33,651 nucleotides of DNA. Origin: Sulfitobacter sp. (GTDB lineage Bacteria; Pseudomonadota; Alphaproteobacteria; Rhodobacterales; Rhodobacteraceae). Shown one piece after another: positions 7,866 through 16,980 of the stretch. The DNA is taken from contig JAFMGZ010000037.1 in the NCBI GenBank assembly GCA_017854855.1, positions 1 to 33,651 of the forward strand, written 5' to 3'. How positions within the stretch are numbered: position 1 is the first letter of the stretch; every line of letters begins with the position of its first letter. The position numbers and the translations under genes are program-made. A model generated the notes under the pieces. That model saw nothing but the letters and a program-made list of their open reading frames with translations, did not search any database and was not told the origin of the DNA.

Positions 7866-9298
7866 TGTTTATCGGTCTTGATCTGGGCACCTCTTCGCTC
7901 AAGGCGATCCTGATCGATGAGGCACATCAGATACGGGCAGAGCATAGCGTCCCGCTCAGTGTGCAGCGCCCCCATGACGGCTGGTCCGAACAGGACCCCG
8001 CCACATGGTGTGCGGCGGCTGTCACGGCCCTCAGGGCATTGGCCGCACAGGCCGATTGCAGCAAGGTGCAGGGCATTGGCCAGTCGGGCCATATGCATGG
8101 CGCGACCTTGATCGGGGCGGATGACGCCCCGCTGCGCCCCTGCATGCTGTGGAACGACACCCGCAGCCATGCACAAGCCGCCCAGATGGACGCAGACCCG
8201 ATGTTCCGTGCGCTGACCGGCAATATCGTCTTTCCCGGCTTTACCGCGCCCAAGGTTGAGTGGGTGCGCCAACATGAACCGGATATTTTCGCCAAGACCG
8301 CCAAGATCCTGCTGCCCAAGGATTACCTGCGGCTGTTCCTGACCGGCGAACATGTCTCTGAAATGTCTGATGCGGCGGGCACGGCATGGCTGGATACGGG
8401 CGCGCGCGACTGGTCTGACGATCTGCTTGCCGCCTGCCAGCTGACCCGCGACCACATGCCAGGGCTGGTTGAAGGTTCTGCCGTCTCGGGCAGGCTGCGC
8501 CCTGCCCTTGCCGCTGATCTGGGCCTGCCGCAGTGTATCGTTGCCGGTGGTGCCGGCGACAATGCTGCAGCGGCCATCGGCGCAGGTGTTGTCAAATCAG
8601 GCACGGCCTTTGTGTCTCTGGGCACATCGGGCGTGCTTTTTGCCGCCAATGACAGCTACCGTCCCGATGCCGCCTCGGCGGTGCATACATTTTGTCATGC
8701 CTGTCCGGGCGTCTGGCACCAGATGGGCGTGATCCTTGCCGCCACCGATGCGCTGGAGTGGCTGTCCCGGCTAACAGGCCAAAGCGCTGCGGCGCTGACC
8801 GGGGATCTTGGTCCTGTCACGACACCCGGAAAGACACTGTTCCTGCCCTACCTGGGAGGCGAACGGACGCCGCATAATGACGCCGCCATCCGCGGCCAGT
8901 TCCTGCACCTTGATCACGCCACCGACGCACGGGCCGCCGCGCGCGCGGTGCTGCAAGGGGTCAGCTATGCCTTTGCCGATTGCCGCGACGCGCTGGCCCA
9001 GACCGGCACCACAATCACCCGCGCACTGGCGCTGGGCGGGGGGGCAAAATCAACCCACTGGCTGCAGATGCTGGCCAGCACGCTGAACATCACGCTGGAC
9101 GTGCCCAAGGATGGCGACTTTGGGGCCGCACTGGGGGCCGCGCGCCTTGGCCAGATGGCCAGCACCGATGCCGATGCACAGATCGCCACGCAGCCGCCAA
9201 TTGCCCGCTCCATCGACCCCGACAGCACCCTGAGCGCCGCCCTGGCCGAAGGGCATGCCCGTTACAAACACGCCTATCACCTCCTAAAGGATCTCTGA
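7865..9298 (+). CDS. xylB: Xylulokinase
   Basis: A 477-residue FGGY-family sugar kinase that phosphorylates D-xylulose with ATP to xylulose 5-phosphate, which feeds the pentose phosphate pathway. The N-terminal phosphate loop is [27 protein letters not shown] (72-80) and MLWNDTR (94-100) are typical of xylulokinase. Asp232 in GGAGDNAAAAIGAG matches the catalytic base (Asp233 in E. coli). ALGGGAKSTHWLQMLA carries the C-terminal adenosine site. Length is normal. It overlaps the xylG stop by one base and is followed 3 bases later by xylA. Confidence 0.95.
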   Translation: MFIGLDLGTSSLKAILIDEAHQIRAEHSVPLSVQRPHDGWSEQDPATWCAAAVTALRALAAQADCSKVQGIGQSGHMHGATLIGADDAPLRPCMLWNDTRSHAQAAQMDADPMFRALTGNIVFPGFTAPKVEWVRQHEPDIFAKTAKILLPKDYLRLFLTGEHVSEMSDAAGTAWLDTGARDWSDDLLAACQLTRDHMPGLVEGSAVSGRLRPALAADLGLPQCIVAGGAGDNAAAAIGAGVVKSGTAFVSLGTSGVLFAANDSYRPDAASAVHTFCHACPGVWHQMGVILAATDALEWLSRLTGQSAAALTGDLGPVTTPGKTLFLPYLGGERTPHNDAAIRGQFLHLDHATDARAAARAVLQGVSYAFADCRDALAQTGTTITRALALGGGAKSTHWLQMLASTLNITLDVPKDGDFGAALGAARLGQMASTDADAQIATQPPIARSIDPDSTLSAALAEGHARYKHAYHLLKDL

Positions 9299-9301
9299 CC
9301 C

Positions 9302-10603
9302 ATGACAGACTTTTTCAAAGGCATTCCGGCCATTTCCTTTGAAGGACCAGACAGCGACAACGACTTTGCCTTTCGTCACTATGACGCCAACGAACTGGTC
9401 ATGGGCAAACCGATGAAAGACCATCTGCGCTTTGCTGCTGCCTATTGGCATTCCTTTGCCTGGCCCGGCGGCGATCCCTTTGGCGGGCAGACCTTTGACA
9501 GACCGTGGTTCGGTGACACCATGGCGCTGGCCAAGATGAAGGCCGATGTGGCCTTTGAGATGTTTGATCTGCTGGGCGTGCCATTTTTCTGTTTTCACGA
9601 TGCGGATGTGCGCCCTGAGGGCGCGAATTTTGCTGAGAACACCCGCAATCTGGAAGAGATCGTCGATTATTTCGCAGGCAAGATGGAGACCACCGGGACC
9701 AAGCTGCTCTGGGGTACGGCGAACCTGTTCTCGCACCGGCGCTTCATGGCCGGTGCCGCGACCAACCCCGATCCGGAGGTCTTTGCCTTTTCGGCCGCCA
9801 CGATCAAGACCTGCATGGATGCAACCCACAAGCTGGGCGGCGAAAATTATGTGCTCTGGGGCGGGCGCGAGGGCTATGAGACCCTGTTGAACACCGACAT
9901 GGGCCGCGAGCGCAGGCAGGCCGGTGCGATGCTGCAGATGGTGGTCGACTACAAACACAAGATCGGCTTTGACGGGGCAATACTGATCGAACCCAAGCCA
10001 CAGGAGCCGACCAAACATCAATATGACTATGACGTGGCCACGGTTTACGGCTTTCTCAAGGACTTTGGCCTTGAGAATGAGGTGAAGGTGAACATCGAAC
10101 AGGGTCATGCGATCCTGGCTGGTCATAGTTTTGAACATGAGCTGGCGCTGGCCCGCGAATTAGGCATCTTCGGCTCCATCGACATGAACCGCAATGATTA
10201 CCAGTCAGGCTGGGACACCGATCAATTCCCCAACAACATCCCCGAGATGGCACTGGCCTATTACGAGGTGCTGCGCGCCGGGGGCTTTACCACTGGCGGC
10301 ACCAACTTTGACGCCAAATTGCGCCGCCAGTCGCTGGACGCCGAGGATCTGATCCTGGCCCATGTAGGCGGCATGGATGCCTGTGCAGCCGGGCTGAAGG
10401 CGGCAGCGGCCATGCTGGAGGACGGCAAACTGGAAGCCGCACGCGATGCCCGCTATGCCGGTTGGGCCGCGCCTGAGGGGCAAGATCTGCTGGCGTCGGA
10501 CCTGGCCAGCATAGAGGCGCAGGTGCGCCGCAACGACATCAACCCAGCGCCACGATCGGGCCGGCAGGAACGGCTGGAAAACCTGGTGAACCGCTATCTT
10601 TGA
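9302..10603 (+). CDS. xylA: Xylose isomerase
   Basis: A 433-residue class II xylose isomerase that converts D-xylose to D-xylulose. Active-site residues are all present, two positions lower than in the E. coli enzyme: His99 and Asp102 in [13 protein letters not shown], and metal ligands Glu230 ([18 protein letters not shown]), Glu266 and His269 (NIEQGHA), Asp294, Asp305 and Asp307 (DMNRNDY...WDTDQFP). It is the last gene of the xyl operon, 3 bases after xylB, and a strong intrinsic terminator follows. The cytosolic enzyme is expected to be a Mg/Mn-dependent tetramer. Confidence 0.97.
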   Translation: MTDFFKGIPAISFEGPDSDNDFAFRHYDANELVMGKPMKDHLRFAAAYWHSFAWPGGDPFGGQTFDRPWFGDTMALAKMKADVAFEMFDLLGVPFFCFHDADVRPEGANFAENTRNLEEIVDYFAGKMETTGTKLLWGTANLFSHRRFMAGAATNPDPEVFAFSAATIKTCMDATHKLGGENYVLWGGREGYETLLNTDMGRERRQAGAMLQMVVDYKHKIGFDGAILIEPKPQEPTKHQYDYDVATVYGFLKDFGLENEVKVNIEQGHAILAGHSFEHELALARELGIFGSIDMNRNDYQSGWDTDQFPNNIPEMALAYYEVLRAGGFTTGGTNFDAKLRRQSLDAEDLILAHVGGMDACAAGLKAAAAMLEDGKLEAARDARYAGWAAPEGQDLLASDLASIEAQVRRNDINPAPRSGRQERLENLVNRYL

Positions 10604-10655
10604 ACCCTGACCGTGATGAGCATTGGGCAGATCATCTGCCGCGATGACCCAAGAG

Positions 10656-10692
10656 TGACCCTGACGGTTTTGCCGCAGGGTCATTCTTTTTT
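10656..10692 (+). terminator. Intrinsic terminator of the xyl operon
   Basis: Stem TGACCCTG (10656-10663) with CAGGGTCA (10676-10683), extended inside by CGG/CCG, followed by TTCTTTTTT. It lies 52 bases after xylA. Confidence 0.85.
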
Positions 10693-10809
10693 CTGCCCCA
10701 CAACATGCTAGCCTTGGATTATTCACGTTCCAACCTGCCTGCCAAGGGCGATTTGCCATTGGATCAGATCAGGCACGTCCCTCACATTTCCTGAAAGAAA
10801 GCCACGCAC

Positions 10810-11943
10810 ATGTCTTTGCCAAAGACCTATCTTCAAATGCTGTCCACCTTGACGCCGGAAGGCACCTTGCAGATGCAGCTTGCCGATACGCCGATGCCCA
10901 CACCGGGCCCTGACGACGTTCTGGTCCGGGTGGAGGCCGCCCCGATCAACCCGTCGGATCAGGGTGTGATGTTTGGCTGGTCCTCGATGGATCAGGCGAG
11001 CACCACGGGCAGCGGCGCGGAGATCGCGTTGCAGGCACCCGTCTCTGCGCAGGGGATGCGCATGATGAAGGCCCGTGTGGGCCAGGACCTGACGCTGGGC
11101 AATGAGGGCAGCGGCACGGTCGTCGCCGCAGGTGAGAACGCGCAGGCGCTGATGGGCAAGCGGGTCGGCGTGATGGGCGGCGGCATGTATGCGCAATACA
11201 AGCTGGTCAAGGCAATGATGTGCCTGCCCCTTGGGCCTGATCATTCCGCAAAAGATGGTGCGGCCTGTTTCGTGAACCCGTTGACCGCCCTGTCCATGGT
11301 GGAAACCATGCGCCTTGAGGGACATAGCGCATTGGTACATACAGCGGCTGCCTCTAATCTGGGCCAGATGCTGAACCGGATTTGTCAGGCTGACGGTGTG
11401 CAGCTGGTCAATATCGTGCGCTCCGCCGCACAAGAACAGCTGCTGCGTGACATGGGGGCCACCCATGTTGTGGACAGCTCCAAGGACAGTTTCATGACGG
11501 ACCTGACCAACGCGGTCCATGAGACCGGCGCGACGCTTGCCTTTGATGCCACGGGGGGTGGGCGTCTGGCCTCTGATATCCTAACCGCGATGGAGGCCGC
11601 AGCGGCACGCACGCCCGGTGCCTACAGCATCTACGGGTCTGTGAAGCACAAGCAGGTCTATCTGTATGGCGGTTTGCAACAATCCGAAACGGTGCTAACG
11701 CGCGGTTACGGTATGGCATGGGGCGTTGGTGGCTGGCTGCTGCCCAATTTCCTGGCCCGTGTCGGACATGAAGTCGGCGCAAAGATGCGCGGGCGGGTCG
11801 TCAAGGAATTGACCACCACCTTTGCAAACAAATACTCGGACGAGATTTCGCTCAGCGATGCGCTGCAGGCTGACATCGTGGCGCGGTATTATGCCAAGAA
11901 AACCGGTGAGAAATTCCTGATCAACCCGCAACTCCCGATCTGA
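10810..11943 (+). CDS. Zinc-less MDR-type NAD(P)H-dependent oxidoreductase
   Basis: A 377-residue medium-chain dehydrogenase/reductase. A GroES-like N-terminal domain (DVLVRVEAAPINPSDQG, LTLGNEGSGTVVAAGE) is followed by a Rossmann domain (ALVHTAAASNLGQMLNRICQADG, then DSSKDSF and LAFDATGGGR). The Cys/His ligands of zinc alcohol dehydrogenases are not evident, so a quinone-oxidoreductase or enoyl-reductase-like activity is more likely; the substrate is unknown. It stands alone after the xyl terminator. The upstream bases CTGAAAGAAAG provide a weak ribosome-binding site. No functional link to xylose use is implied. Confidence 0.85.
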   Translation: MSLPKTYLQMLSTLTPEGTLQMQLADTPMPTPGPDDVLVRVEAAPINPSDQGVMFGWSSMDQASTTGSGAEIALQAPVSAQGMRMMKARVGQDLTLGNEGSGTVVAAGENAQALMGKRVGVMGGGMYAQYKLVKAMMCLPLGPDHSAKDGAACFVNPLTALSMVETMRLEGHSALVHTAAASNLGQMLNRICQADGVQLVNIVRSAAQEQLLRDMGATHVVDSSKDSFMTDLTNAVHETGATLAFDATGGGRLASDILTAMEAAAARTPGAYSIYGSVKHKQVYLYGGLQQSETVLTRGYGMAWGVGGWLLPNFLARVGHEVGAKMRGRVVKELTTTFANKYSDEISLSDALQADIVARYYAKKTGEKFLINPQLPI

Positions 11944-12005
11944 AGCCAGCCCGAATTACCCTGTCGCAGTTTGCCTTGCGAAACACGGTAGATGATGGGC
12001 CAAGA

Positions 12006-12047
12006 TGCCGTCTGTGCGCGATGAGCAAACGTTGCGCGCAGACGGCA
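12006..12047. other. Long GC-rich hairpin downstream of the oxidoreductase gene
   Basis: TGCCGTCTG (12006-12014) pairs perfectly with CAGACGGCA (12039-12047). Six more pairs, two of them G-U, extend it inward to a 12-base loop. No T-run follows on the plus strand. It is a possible factor-assisted terminator or part of a small RNA. Confidence 0.5.
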
Positions 12048-12165
12048 GATTTGCCTGTGCGGTCAAAGCAATGGTAACAATTACACGCTATTGCCTTTTC
12101 CCGGTCCCGACAGCGCCGCATTTGCGTGCCAATCGTCGGGCGGAAAATAGACCAGCAGGCGACAT

Positions 12166-12432
12166 GTGGACGAATTGAACCCAAAAACTCCGGAGCGGCC
12201 AAAAACCCCGGCGCGGCATGCGCAAATTTTTGCGCTCTTGCATCAATCCGAACGCCGCAAGCGTCCGGCCGAGCGCGCATCTTCTGTCGCTGCCCGCTAT
12301 CTGGATGAGCGCACGGCAGATGTGATCCTGAACCGGGCGCTGTCCTCTTTCAAGAACCCCGCGCAGGTGCCACCAGAGCCATCCAAAACGCGCAAGCCCA
12401 CCGGTTTCTTCACGAAACGGCTACTTTTCTAA
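12166..12432 (+). CDS. Small basic hypothetical protein
   Basis: An 88-residue open frame with a GTG start and a weak upstream ribosome-binding site. The product is rich in Lys/Arg/Pro at both ends (MDELNPKTPERPKTPARHAQ; SKTRKPTGFFTKRLLF). The middle is a helix-forming segment (SSVAARYLDERTADVILNRALSSF). No signal peptide or membrane segment is present. Third-position GC bias resembles that of neighbouring genes, which supports coding. It converges on rlmE with 47 bases between the stops. I do not recognise the family. The start is uncertain. Confidence 0.5.
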   Translation: MDELNPKTPERPKTPARHAQIFALLHQSERRKRPAERASSVAARYLDERTADVILNRALSSFKNPAQVPPEPSKTRKPTGFFTKRLLF

Positions 12433-12479
12433 ATCGCTTTCGCAAATGGCTACACTGTGGGCTGCGCCGTCAATGCGGC

Positions 12480-13208
12480 TCAGTCTTCCAAAGTGCCGCG
12501 AAATCCGGTGGCGACCACGAATTTCTCAGAACTGTCGGAACGGCTGGCGGGTGGTTTGATATTCGCCACCTTGGTAAAGCGCTGCTTGAGCAGTTTTTGC
12601 AGATCACCCTCGGCACCGCCTGCCAGAACCTTGGCGACAAAAGTGCCGCCTTCTTCCAGCACGTCAAAGGCGAAATAGGCGGCCGCCTCGCATAGGGCGA
12701 TGATGCGCAGGTGATCGGTCTGTTTGTGCCCCGAGGACGATGCCGCCATATCGGACATCACGACATCCGCCTTGCCGCCCAGCCATTCCTTGACCTGGAT
12801 ATCGGCATCATCGGCCATGAAATCCAGCTGGTGCAACTCACAGCCCGCAATCGGCTCCATCTCTTGCAGGTCAATGCCCAGGATGGTGCCCACGGCCTTG
12901 CCACCGCGCTCTGCCAGCACGTTGCAGCGTTTGACGGCCACCTGGCACCAGCCGCCCGGTGCCGCCCCCAGATCAACGATCCGCGCGCCCGGCACCAAGA
13001 ACCGGTACTTGTCGTCAAGCTCCATGATCTTATAGGCCGCGCGGCCCCTGTATCCTTCGGCCTGCGCGCGTTTTACATAGGGATCATTCAACTGCCGTTG
13101 CAGCCACCGGGTCGAGCTCAGCTTGCGACCCCGGGCCGATTTTACCTTGACCTTGAGCTCGCGCTGGCCCCGCCCTGAGGTGTTCTTGCCTGTTGGTGTC
13201 TTGCCCAT
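12480..13208 (-). CDS. rlmE: 23S rRNA (uridine-2'-O) methyltransferase
   Basis: A 242-residue FtsJ/RrmJ enzyme that methylates the 2'-OH of U2552 (E. coli numbering) in 23S rRNA. The SAM site is [10 protein letters not shown] (78-87). The catalytic K-D-K-E set is present: Lys60 (AAYKIMELD), Asp153 ([16 protein letters not shown]), Lys193 (FVAKVLAGG) and Glu228 (SSEKF). The N-terminus has a basic extension ([17 protein letters not shown]). I chose the ATG at 13208, directly after the ppx stop, because AAGGGA lies upstream; an ATG at 13238 would overlap ppx by 29 bases and add 10 residues not typical of the family. Confidence 0.93.
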   Translation of the reverse strand: MGKTPTGKNTSGRGQRELKVKVKSARGRKLSSTRWLQRQLNDPYVKRAQAEGYRGRAAYKIMELDDKYRFLVPGARIVDLGAAPGGWCQVAVKRCNVLAERGGKAVGTILGIDLQEMEPIAGCELHQLDFMADDADIQVKEWLGGKADVVMSDMAASSSGHKQTDHLRIIALCEAAAYFAFDVLEEGGTFVAKVLAGGAEGDLQKLLKQRFTKVANIKPPASRSDSSEKFVVATGFRGTLED

Positions 13209-13209
13209 C

Positions 13210-14331
13210 TCAGTAGGTCCCTTCTTCCAGAACGCCATCCGCGCTCATTTGTGCATATAGCAATCCTTCGCGCAGCCCGCGGTCCGCAACGCTCAACCGG
13301 TCCGTGGGCCAGCAGCGCATCAATGCCTGCAGAATTGCGGCCCCCGACATGATCAGCGCCGCACGGTCCTGCCCGATGCGCGGATCAGCACGCCGCCCGC
13401 TTGGCCCCATCGCCAGATAGGAATGGATGACCTTATCTATCTGTTCAGAGGTCATCCGCAATCCGTCAATCTTGGTCCTGTCATAGCGCCTCAGGCCCAG
13501 ATGGCTCGCCGCCACGGTTGTGACTGTGCCAGAGGTGCCGACAATCTGAAAGCGTTCCTGCGACTGCGCCGACTGATAGGGCGCGAAATCCGTGAGGTTT
13601 TCCTCAAAGAACCAGCTCATCAGGGCAAAACGTGCAGCATCGTCTTCGACATCAATGAATTGGTCGCGCAAGGTGGCGACCCCCAAAGGCACAGAGATCC
13701 AATCGACTACCTTGGCGGCCGGGATATCGGTCTTGGCCTGATTAAACCCCGAATGCAGGCGCATGATGGATTGCGCGCGGTCTTTCTTGGGCACCTTAGA
13801 GATGTCGATCCAGACCAGTTCGGTTGAGCCGCCGCCAATGTCGACCACCAGCAGGTTTTCGGTCTTGCGATTGACCAGCGGGGCGCAGGAAATCACGGCC
13901 AGCTGGGCCTCTTCCTCCGGTTTGATGATGTCCAGCCGCAAGCCGGTCTCGCGGTGGACGCGTCTCATGAATTCAGCGCCATTCAGCGCCCGACGGCAGG
14001 CTTCGGTCGCGACCAGACGCATCCGGCGTACCTTGTTACGGCGCAGCTTTTGCTGGCAGATGCGCAGCGCCTGAATGGTGCGCGCCATTGATCCGCGCGA
14101 CAAGCGCCCGGTCTTTTCCAGACCCGCCCCCAATTGGACGGATTTGGAAAAACTATCCACCACATGAAACCCGCTGCCCTTGGGCTGCGCGATCAACATA
14201 CGGCAGCTATTTGTGCCCAGATCAAGGGCCGCATATAGCTCGGACGATCTGGGCGGAACTGGCGCGGGGCTCAGAGCCGACTGTAGGTCCTTATCGAGCG
14301 CACCCGCACCTTTGGGACGCCTTGGCGCCAT
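13210..14331 (-). CDS. Ppx/GppA family phosphatase
   Basis: A 373-residue exopolyphosphatase/guanosine-pentaphosphate phosphatase-family protein of the actin-like ATPase fold. [14 protein letters not shown] (about 35-48) is phosphate motif 1, [13 protein letters not shown] holds the catalytic Glu, and [16 protein letters not shown] is phosphate motif 2. It has only the two-domain core and lacks the C-terminal HD-like domain of E. coli Ppx (about 510 residues), so substrate preference (polyP or pppGpp) cannot be assigned. The N-terminal 30 residues are Pro/Arg-rich and probably disordered. It is transcribed with rlmE, with one base between its stop and the rlmE ATG. Confidence 0.9.
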   Translation of the reverse strand: MAPRRPKGAGALDKDLQSALSPAPVPPRSSELYAALDLGTNSCRMLIAQPKGSGFHVVDSFSKSVQLGAGLEKTGRLSRGSMARTIQALRICQQKLRRNKVRRMRLVATEACRRALNGAEFMRRVHRETGLRLDIIKPEEEAQLAVISCAPLVNRKTENLLVVDIGGGSTELVWIDISKVPKKDRAQSIMRLHSGFNQAKTDIPAAKVVDWISVPLGVATLRDQFIDVEDDAARFALMSWFFEENLTDFAPYQSAQSQERFQIVGTSGTVTTVAASHLGLRRYDRTKIDGLRMTSEQIDKVIHSYLAMGPSGRRADPRIGQDRAALIMSGAAILQALMRCWPTDRLSVADRGLREGLLYAQMSADGVLEEGTY

Positions 14332-14378
14332 GATTTGCGCCTTTCATATCGAGTTGCCCTCAACGTAGTGATGGAACC

Positions 14379-14412
14379 CTGCCCGCGCAAGCGCATAGGT
14401 ACATGCGGGCAG
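14379..14412. other. Inverted repeat in the ppx upstream region
   Basis: Perfect 8-bp arms CTGCCCGC (14379-14386) and GCGGGCAG (14405-14412) around an 18-base loop. They lie between the divergent ppx and virulence-factor-like genes. This 277-base gap shows no convincing coding sequence. The repeat could be a regulatory site or a 5'-UTR hairpin of the ppx message. Confidence 0.4.
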
Positions 14413-14608
14413 CTAAATCGGCAGGCCGACCATGCGCCCAGCCTCACAACCTTGTTGAATATTTTGACCCATGCCCCCCCTCGCCGCGCGGCAATGCCTT
14501 CGCTAGGTTGCACGTGGTCGCGGATGAAGCCCGGTAAGTCGAAAAACGACGCTGAGGGGGGCCGCGCACCCGTTAGATACCGTTGAAAGCAAGCCAAGGA
14601 ATCACGCC

Positions 14609-14905
14609 ATGCCCGACGTCACAATTGTTTACTGGCGCGACATCCCCGCTCAGGTGATCGTGGGCAAGGGGCGTCGTGGCTCCAAACGGCCCCTGCCCGA
14701 GCGTTTTGAGCAGGCCATCGACCGCGCGGCCATGAAGATCGGTGCCGAAGACACCGATGCCTACCTGGCCGAGTGGCGCAAGGCAGATCCGTTCACCGTC
14801 GAAGGCGACCCCGATGAGGTGGCCGACGCCCAAGTGGCACGCATTGACGCCGAATATGACCGCGAGCGCATCAAGGCGCTTATTGCAAACGACGGTTGGG
14901 CCTGA
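14609..14905 (+). CDS. 'Virulence factor' family small protein
   Basis: A 98-residue soluble protein resembling the Pfam 'Virulence_fact' family (VTIVYWRDIPAQVIVGKGRRGSKRPLPERFEQAIDRAAM). The family name is historical; no pathogenic role is implied. In alphaproteobacteria such genes sit beside MTHFR and methyl-THF:corrinoid methyltransferase genes, as here, which suggests a part in folate one-carbon transfer. AAGGA precedes the ATG by 8 bases. The next gene follows after 32 bases. Its biochemical role is not known. Confidence 0.78.
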   Translation: MPDVTIVYWRDIPAQVIVGKGRRGSKRPLPERFEQAIDRAAMKIGAEDTDAYLAEWRKADPFTVEGDPDEVADAQVARIDAEYDRERIKALIANDGWA

Positions 14906-14937
14906 GGCCCGCACCCCACATGATAAAGGACAAGATC

Positions 14938-15864
14938 ATGGCTTTGTTGAATTTCCGCCGCAAGGAGGCCCCTCAGGACAATGCGCATGGCGCAGAGATT
15001 GAGGCATTTCTCAAAGATTACTCCATCGAGGTCATGCCGCGCACCGCAGAAAAGGTCGAAGACTTTACCGCGCTGCTGCCCGCCCAGACCCGCGTCTATA
15101 TCGCCCATATCGAAGGCACCCCGATTGAGGAAATGGTCGCCACGGCCAAGCGCCTGAATGCGGACGGCTACAAGGTCATGCCGCATTTCCCCGCGCGCAT
15201 CATCAAGGACAAGGCCACGCTGGCCGATTGGATCGCGCGCTATCAAGGTGAGGCGGACGTCAAACAGGCCTTGCTGTTGGCCGGTGGCGTCGCAACGCCC
15301 CATGGTGATTTCAGCGACTCCATGCAGTTGATGGAAACCGGTCTGTTTGACGCGGCGGGCTTTGAGCGTCTGCATGTGGCGGGCCACCCCGAAGGCAACC
15401 GCGATATCGACGCCTCGGGTACCGCGAATGTGGATGCTGCGTTGAAATGGAAGAATGATTTCCAGACCCGCACGGATGCCAAGATGGCAATCGCCACCCA
15501 ATTCGCCTTTGAGGCCAAGCCGATCATCGACTGGGCCAATAGCCTGGCCGAAGCTGGCATCACCCTGCCCGTCCATATCGGCATCGCGGGTCCGGCCAAA
15601 CTGCAAACCCTGATCAAATTCGCCATCGCCTGCGGTGTCGGTCCTTCGCTTAAGGTCCTGCAAAAGCGGGCCATGGATGTGACCAAACTGTTGCTGCCCT
15701 ATGAGCCGACAGAGGTGATCCGCGATCTGGCCCTGCACAAGGCCGCGCACCCTGATTTCAACATCTCCCATGTGCATTTCTTCCCGCTGGGCGGGATCAA
15801 GACCAATGCCAATTGGGCCATCGACAATGGCGGCAGCTCTGCCGTTCCTGCAAACCCTTCGTGA
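14938..15864 (+). CDS. Methylenetetrahydrofolate reductase (MetF-like)
   Basis: A 308-residue flavoprotein of the MTHFR family, expected to interconvert 5,10-methylene-THF and 5-methyl-THF. Family features are a TIM-barrel-like series: IEVMPRTAEKVEDF near the N-terminus, TRVYIAHIEGT, LLLAGGVATPHGDFSDSMQLM, HVAGHPEGNRDI and IATQFAFEAKPIIDW. It is a divergent version in which the usual 'RG' of MetF is replaced by AGG. The ATG at 14938 has AAAGGA 7 bases upstream, preferred over an upstream in-frame ATG at 14896 that overlaps the previous gene. The methyltransferase gene follows after 10 bases. Confidence 0.87.
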   Translation: MALLNFRRKEAPQDNAHGAEIEAFLKDYSIEVMPRTAEKVEDFTALLPAQTRVYIAHIEGTPIEEMVATAKRLNADGYKVMPHFPARIIKDKATLADWIARYQGEADVKQALLLAGGVATPHGDFSDSMQLMETGLFDAAGFERLHVAGHPEGNRDIDASGTANVDAALKWKNDFQTRTDAKMAIATQFAFEAKPIIDWANSLAEAGITLPVHIGIAGPAKLQTLIKFAIACGVGPSLKVLQKRAMDVTKLLLPYEPTEVIRDLALHKAAHPDFNISHVHFFPLGGIKTNANWAIDNGGSSAVPANPS

Positions 15865-15874
15865 AAGATTAACC

Positions 15875-16954
15875 ATGACCCGGACCATCATCGAATCCAA
15901 AACAAAAACCGCCGTCATCGGCTTTGATGAACCGTTCTGCGTCATCGGAGAGCGGATCAATCCCACAGGCCGCAAGATCCTGTCCGAAGAGCTGGAGCGC
16001 GGCGATTTCAGCCGGGTTGAGGCCGATGCGGTGGCCCAGGCAAACGCCGGTGCCACGGTTCTGGACATCAACTCGGGTGCGGTGTTTTCCAACAAGATGG
16101 CCGAAGACCCGCGTTATGCCGACAACAACTTTGTTGAGCCGATGCTGATGCCCGAACTGATCCGCCGGGTTCAGGCCGTGACCGACACGCCTTTGTGCAT
16201 CGACAGCTCTGTCCCTGGTGCGCTTGAGGCGGGTCTGGCTGCCTGCGAAGGGCGCCCGCTGCTGAACTCCGTCACCGGAGAGGAAGAGCGCCTTGAGCTG
16301 GTCTTGCCGCTGGTCAAGAAATACAACGTGCCAGTCGTCGCAATCTCCAATGATGACACTGGCATTTCTGAGGATCCGGACGTGCGTTTTGCCGTAGCAA
16401 AACTGATCGTGGAACGTGCCGCTGACTATGGCATTCCGGCCCATGACATCGTGGTTGATCCGCTGGTCATGCCCATCGGCGCGATGGCCACGGCGGGACA
16501 TCAGGTCTTTACCCTCGTGCGTCGCCTGCGCGAGGAACTGGGCGTGAACACCACTTGTGGTGCCTCGAACATCTCTTTTGGGTTGCCCAACCGCCACGGG
16601 ATCAACAACGCCTTTCTGCCCATGGCGATGGGTGCCGGCATGACCTCTGCGATCATGAACCCGGTGGCCCTGCCTGTGAACGCGACAAAAATCGCTGAGA
16701 AAAAGGCAGAGTTGGCGGCCCTTGGGGTCGTCCTGCCAGAGGGCATGGATGATGAGGCCTTTGTGCAGCTTTTCGGCATGGGATCGACGCTGCCGCGTCC
16801 GGGCAAGGAAATGGAAGCCATCCGCGCCGCCAACTTCCTGTTTGACCGCGACCCCCATGGCGGCGATTGGATCAAGTTCAACAAGGTAGCGCCCAAGGCG
16901 GGCCAGGAAGGCCGGGGCCGCGCGGGCCGCGTCGGAGGCCGCCGCCGCGGCTGA
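15875..16954 (+). CDS. Methyltetrahydrofolate:corrinoid methyltransferase
   Basis: A 359-residue pterin-binding (DHPS-like) TIM-barrel enzyme that moves a methyl group between 5-methyl-THF and a corrinoid cofactor, as in MtgA/AcsE-type proteins. Motifs are VIGERINPTGR, VLDINSGAV, LCIDSSVPGALEAGL, LLNSVTGEEERL, IVVDPLVMP and TTCGASNISFGLPNR. No corrinoid-binding domain is fused. The C-terminus carries an Arg/Gly tail (about 343-359, ending GRVGGRRRG). With MTHFR upstream, it likely feeds methyl groups from demethylation into the folate pool. A strong terminator follows; no corrinoid protein or activator gene is adjacent. Confidence 0.88.
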   Translation: MTRTIIESKTKTAVIGFDEPFCVIGERINPTGRKILSEELERGDFSRVEADAVAQANAGATVLDINSGAVFSNKMAEDPRYADNNFVEPMLMPELIRRVQAVTDTPLCIDSSVPGALEAGLAACEGRPLLNSVTGEEERLELVLPLVKKYNVPVVAISNDDTGISEDPDVRFAVAKLIVERAADYGIPAHDIVVDPLVMPIGAMATAGHQVFTLVRRLREELGVNTTCGASNISFGLPNRHGINNAFLPMAMGAGMTSAIMNPVALPVNATKIAEKKAELAALGVVLPEGMDDEAFVQLFGMGSTLPRPGKEMEAIRAANFLFDRDPHGGDWIKFNKVAPKAGQEGRGRAGRVGGRRRG

Positions 16955-16980
16955 GCACCGACTGACATCACACGACCAAG

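Noticed and set aside
13208..13238. Longer rlmE start at 13238
   Set aside because: It overlaps ppx by 29 bases and adds residues unlike the family; the ATG at 13208 directly follows the ppx stop.
14335..14586. An 83-codon plus-strand frame in the ppx upstream gap
   Set aside because: No ribosome-binding site, codon use unlike the neighbours, and it spans the inverted repeat and the likely promoters.
14761..16095. A 444-codon open frame on the minus strand opposite the MTHFR gene
   Set aside because: Shadow of the MTHFR and methyltransferase reading frames; no signal or domain.
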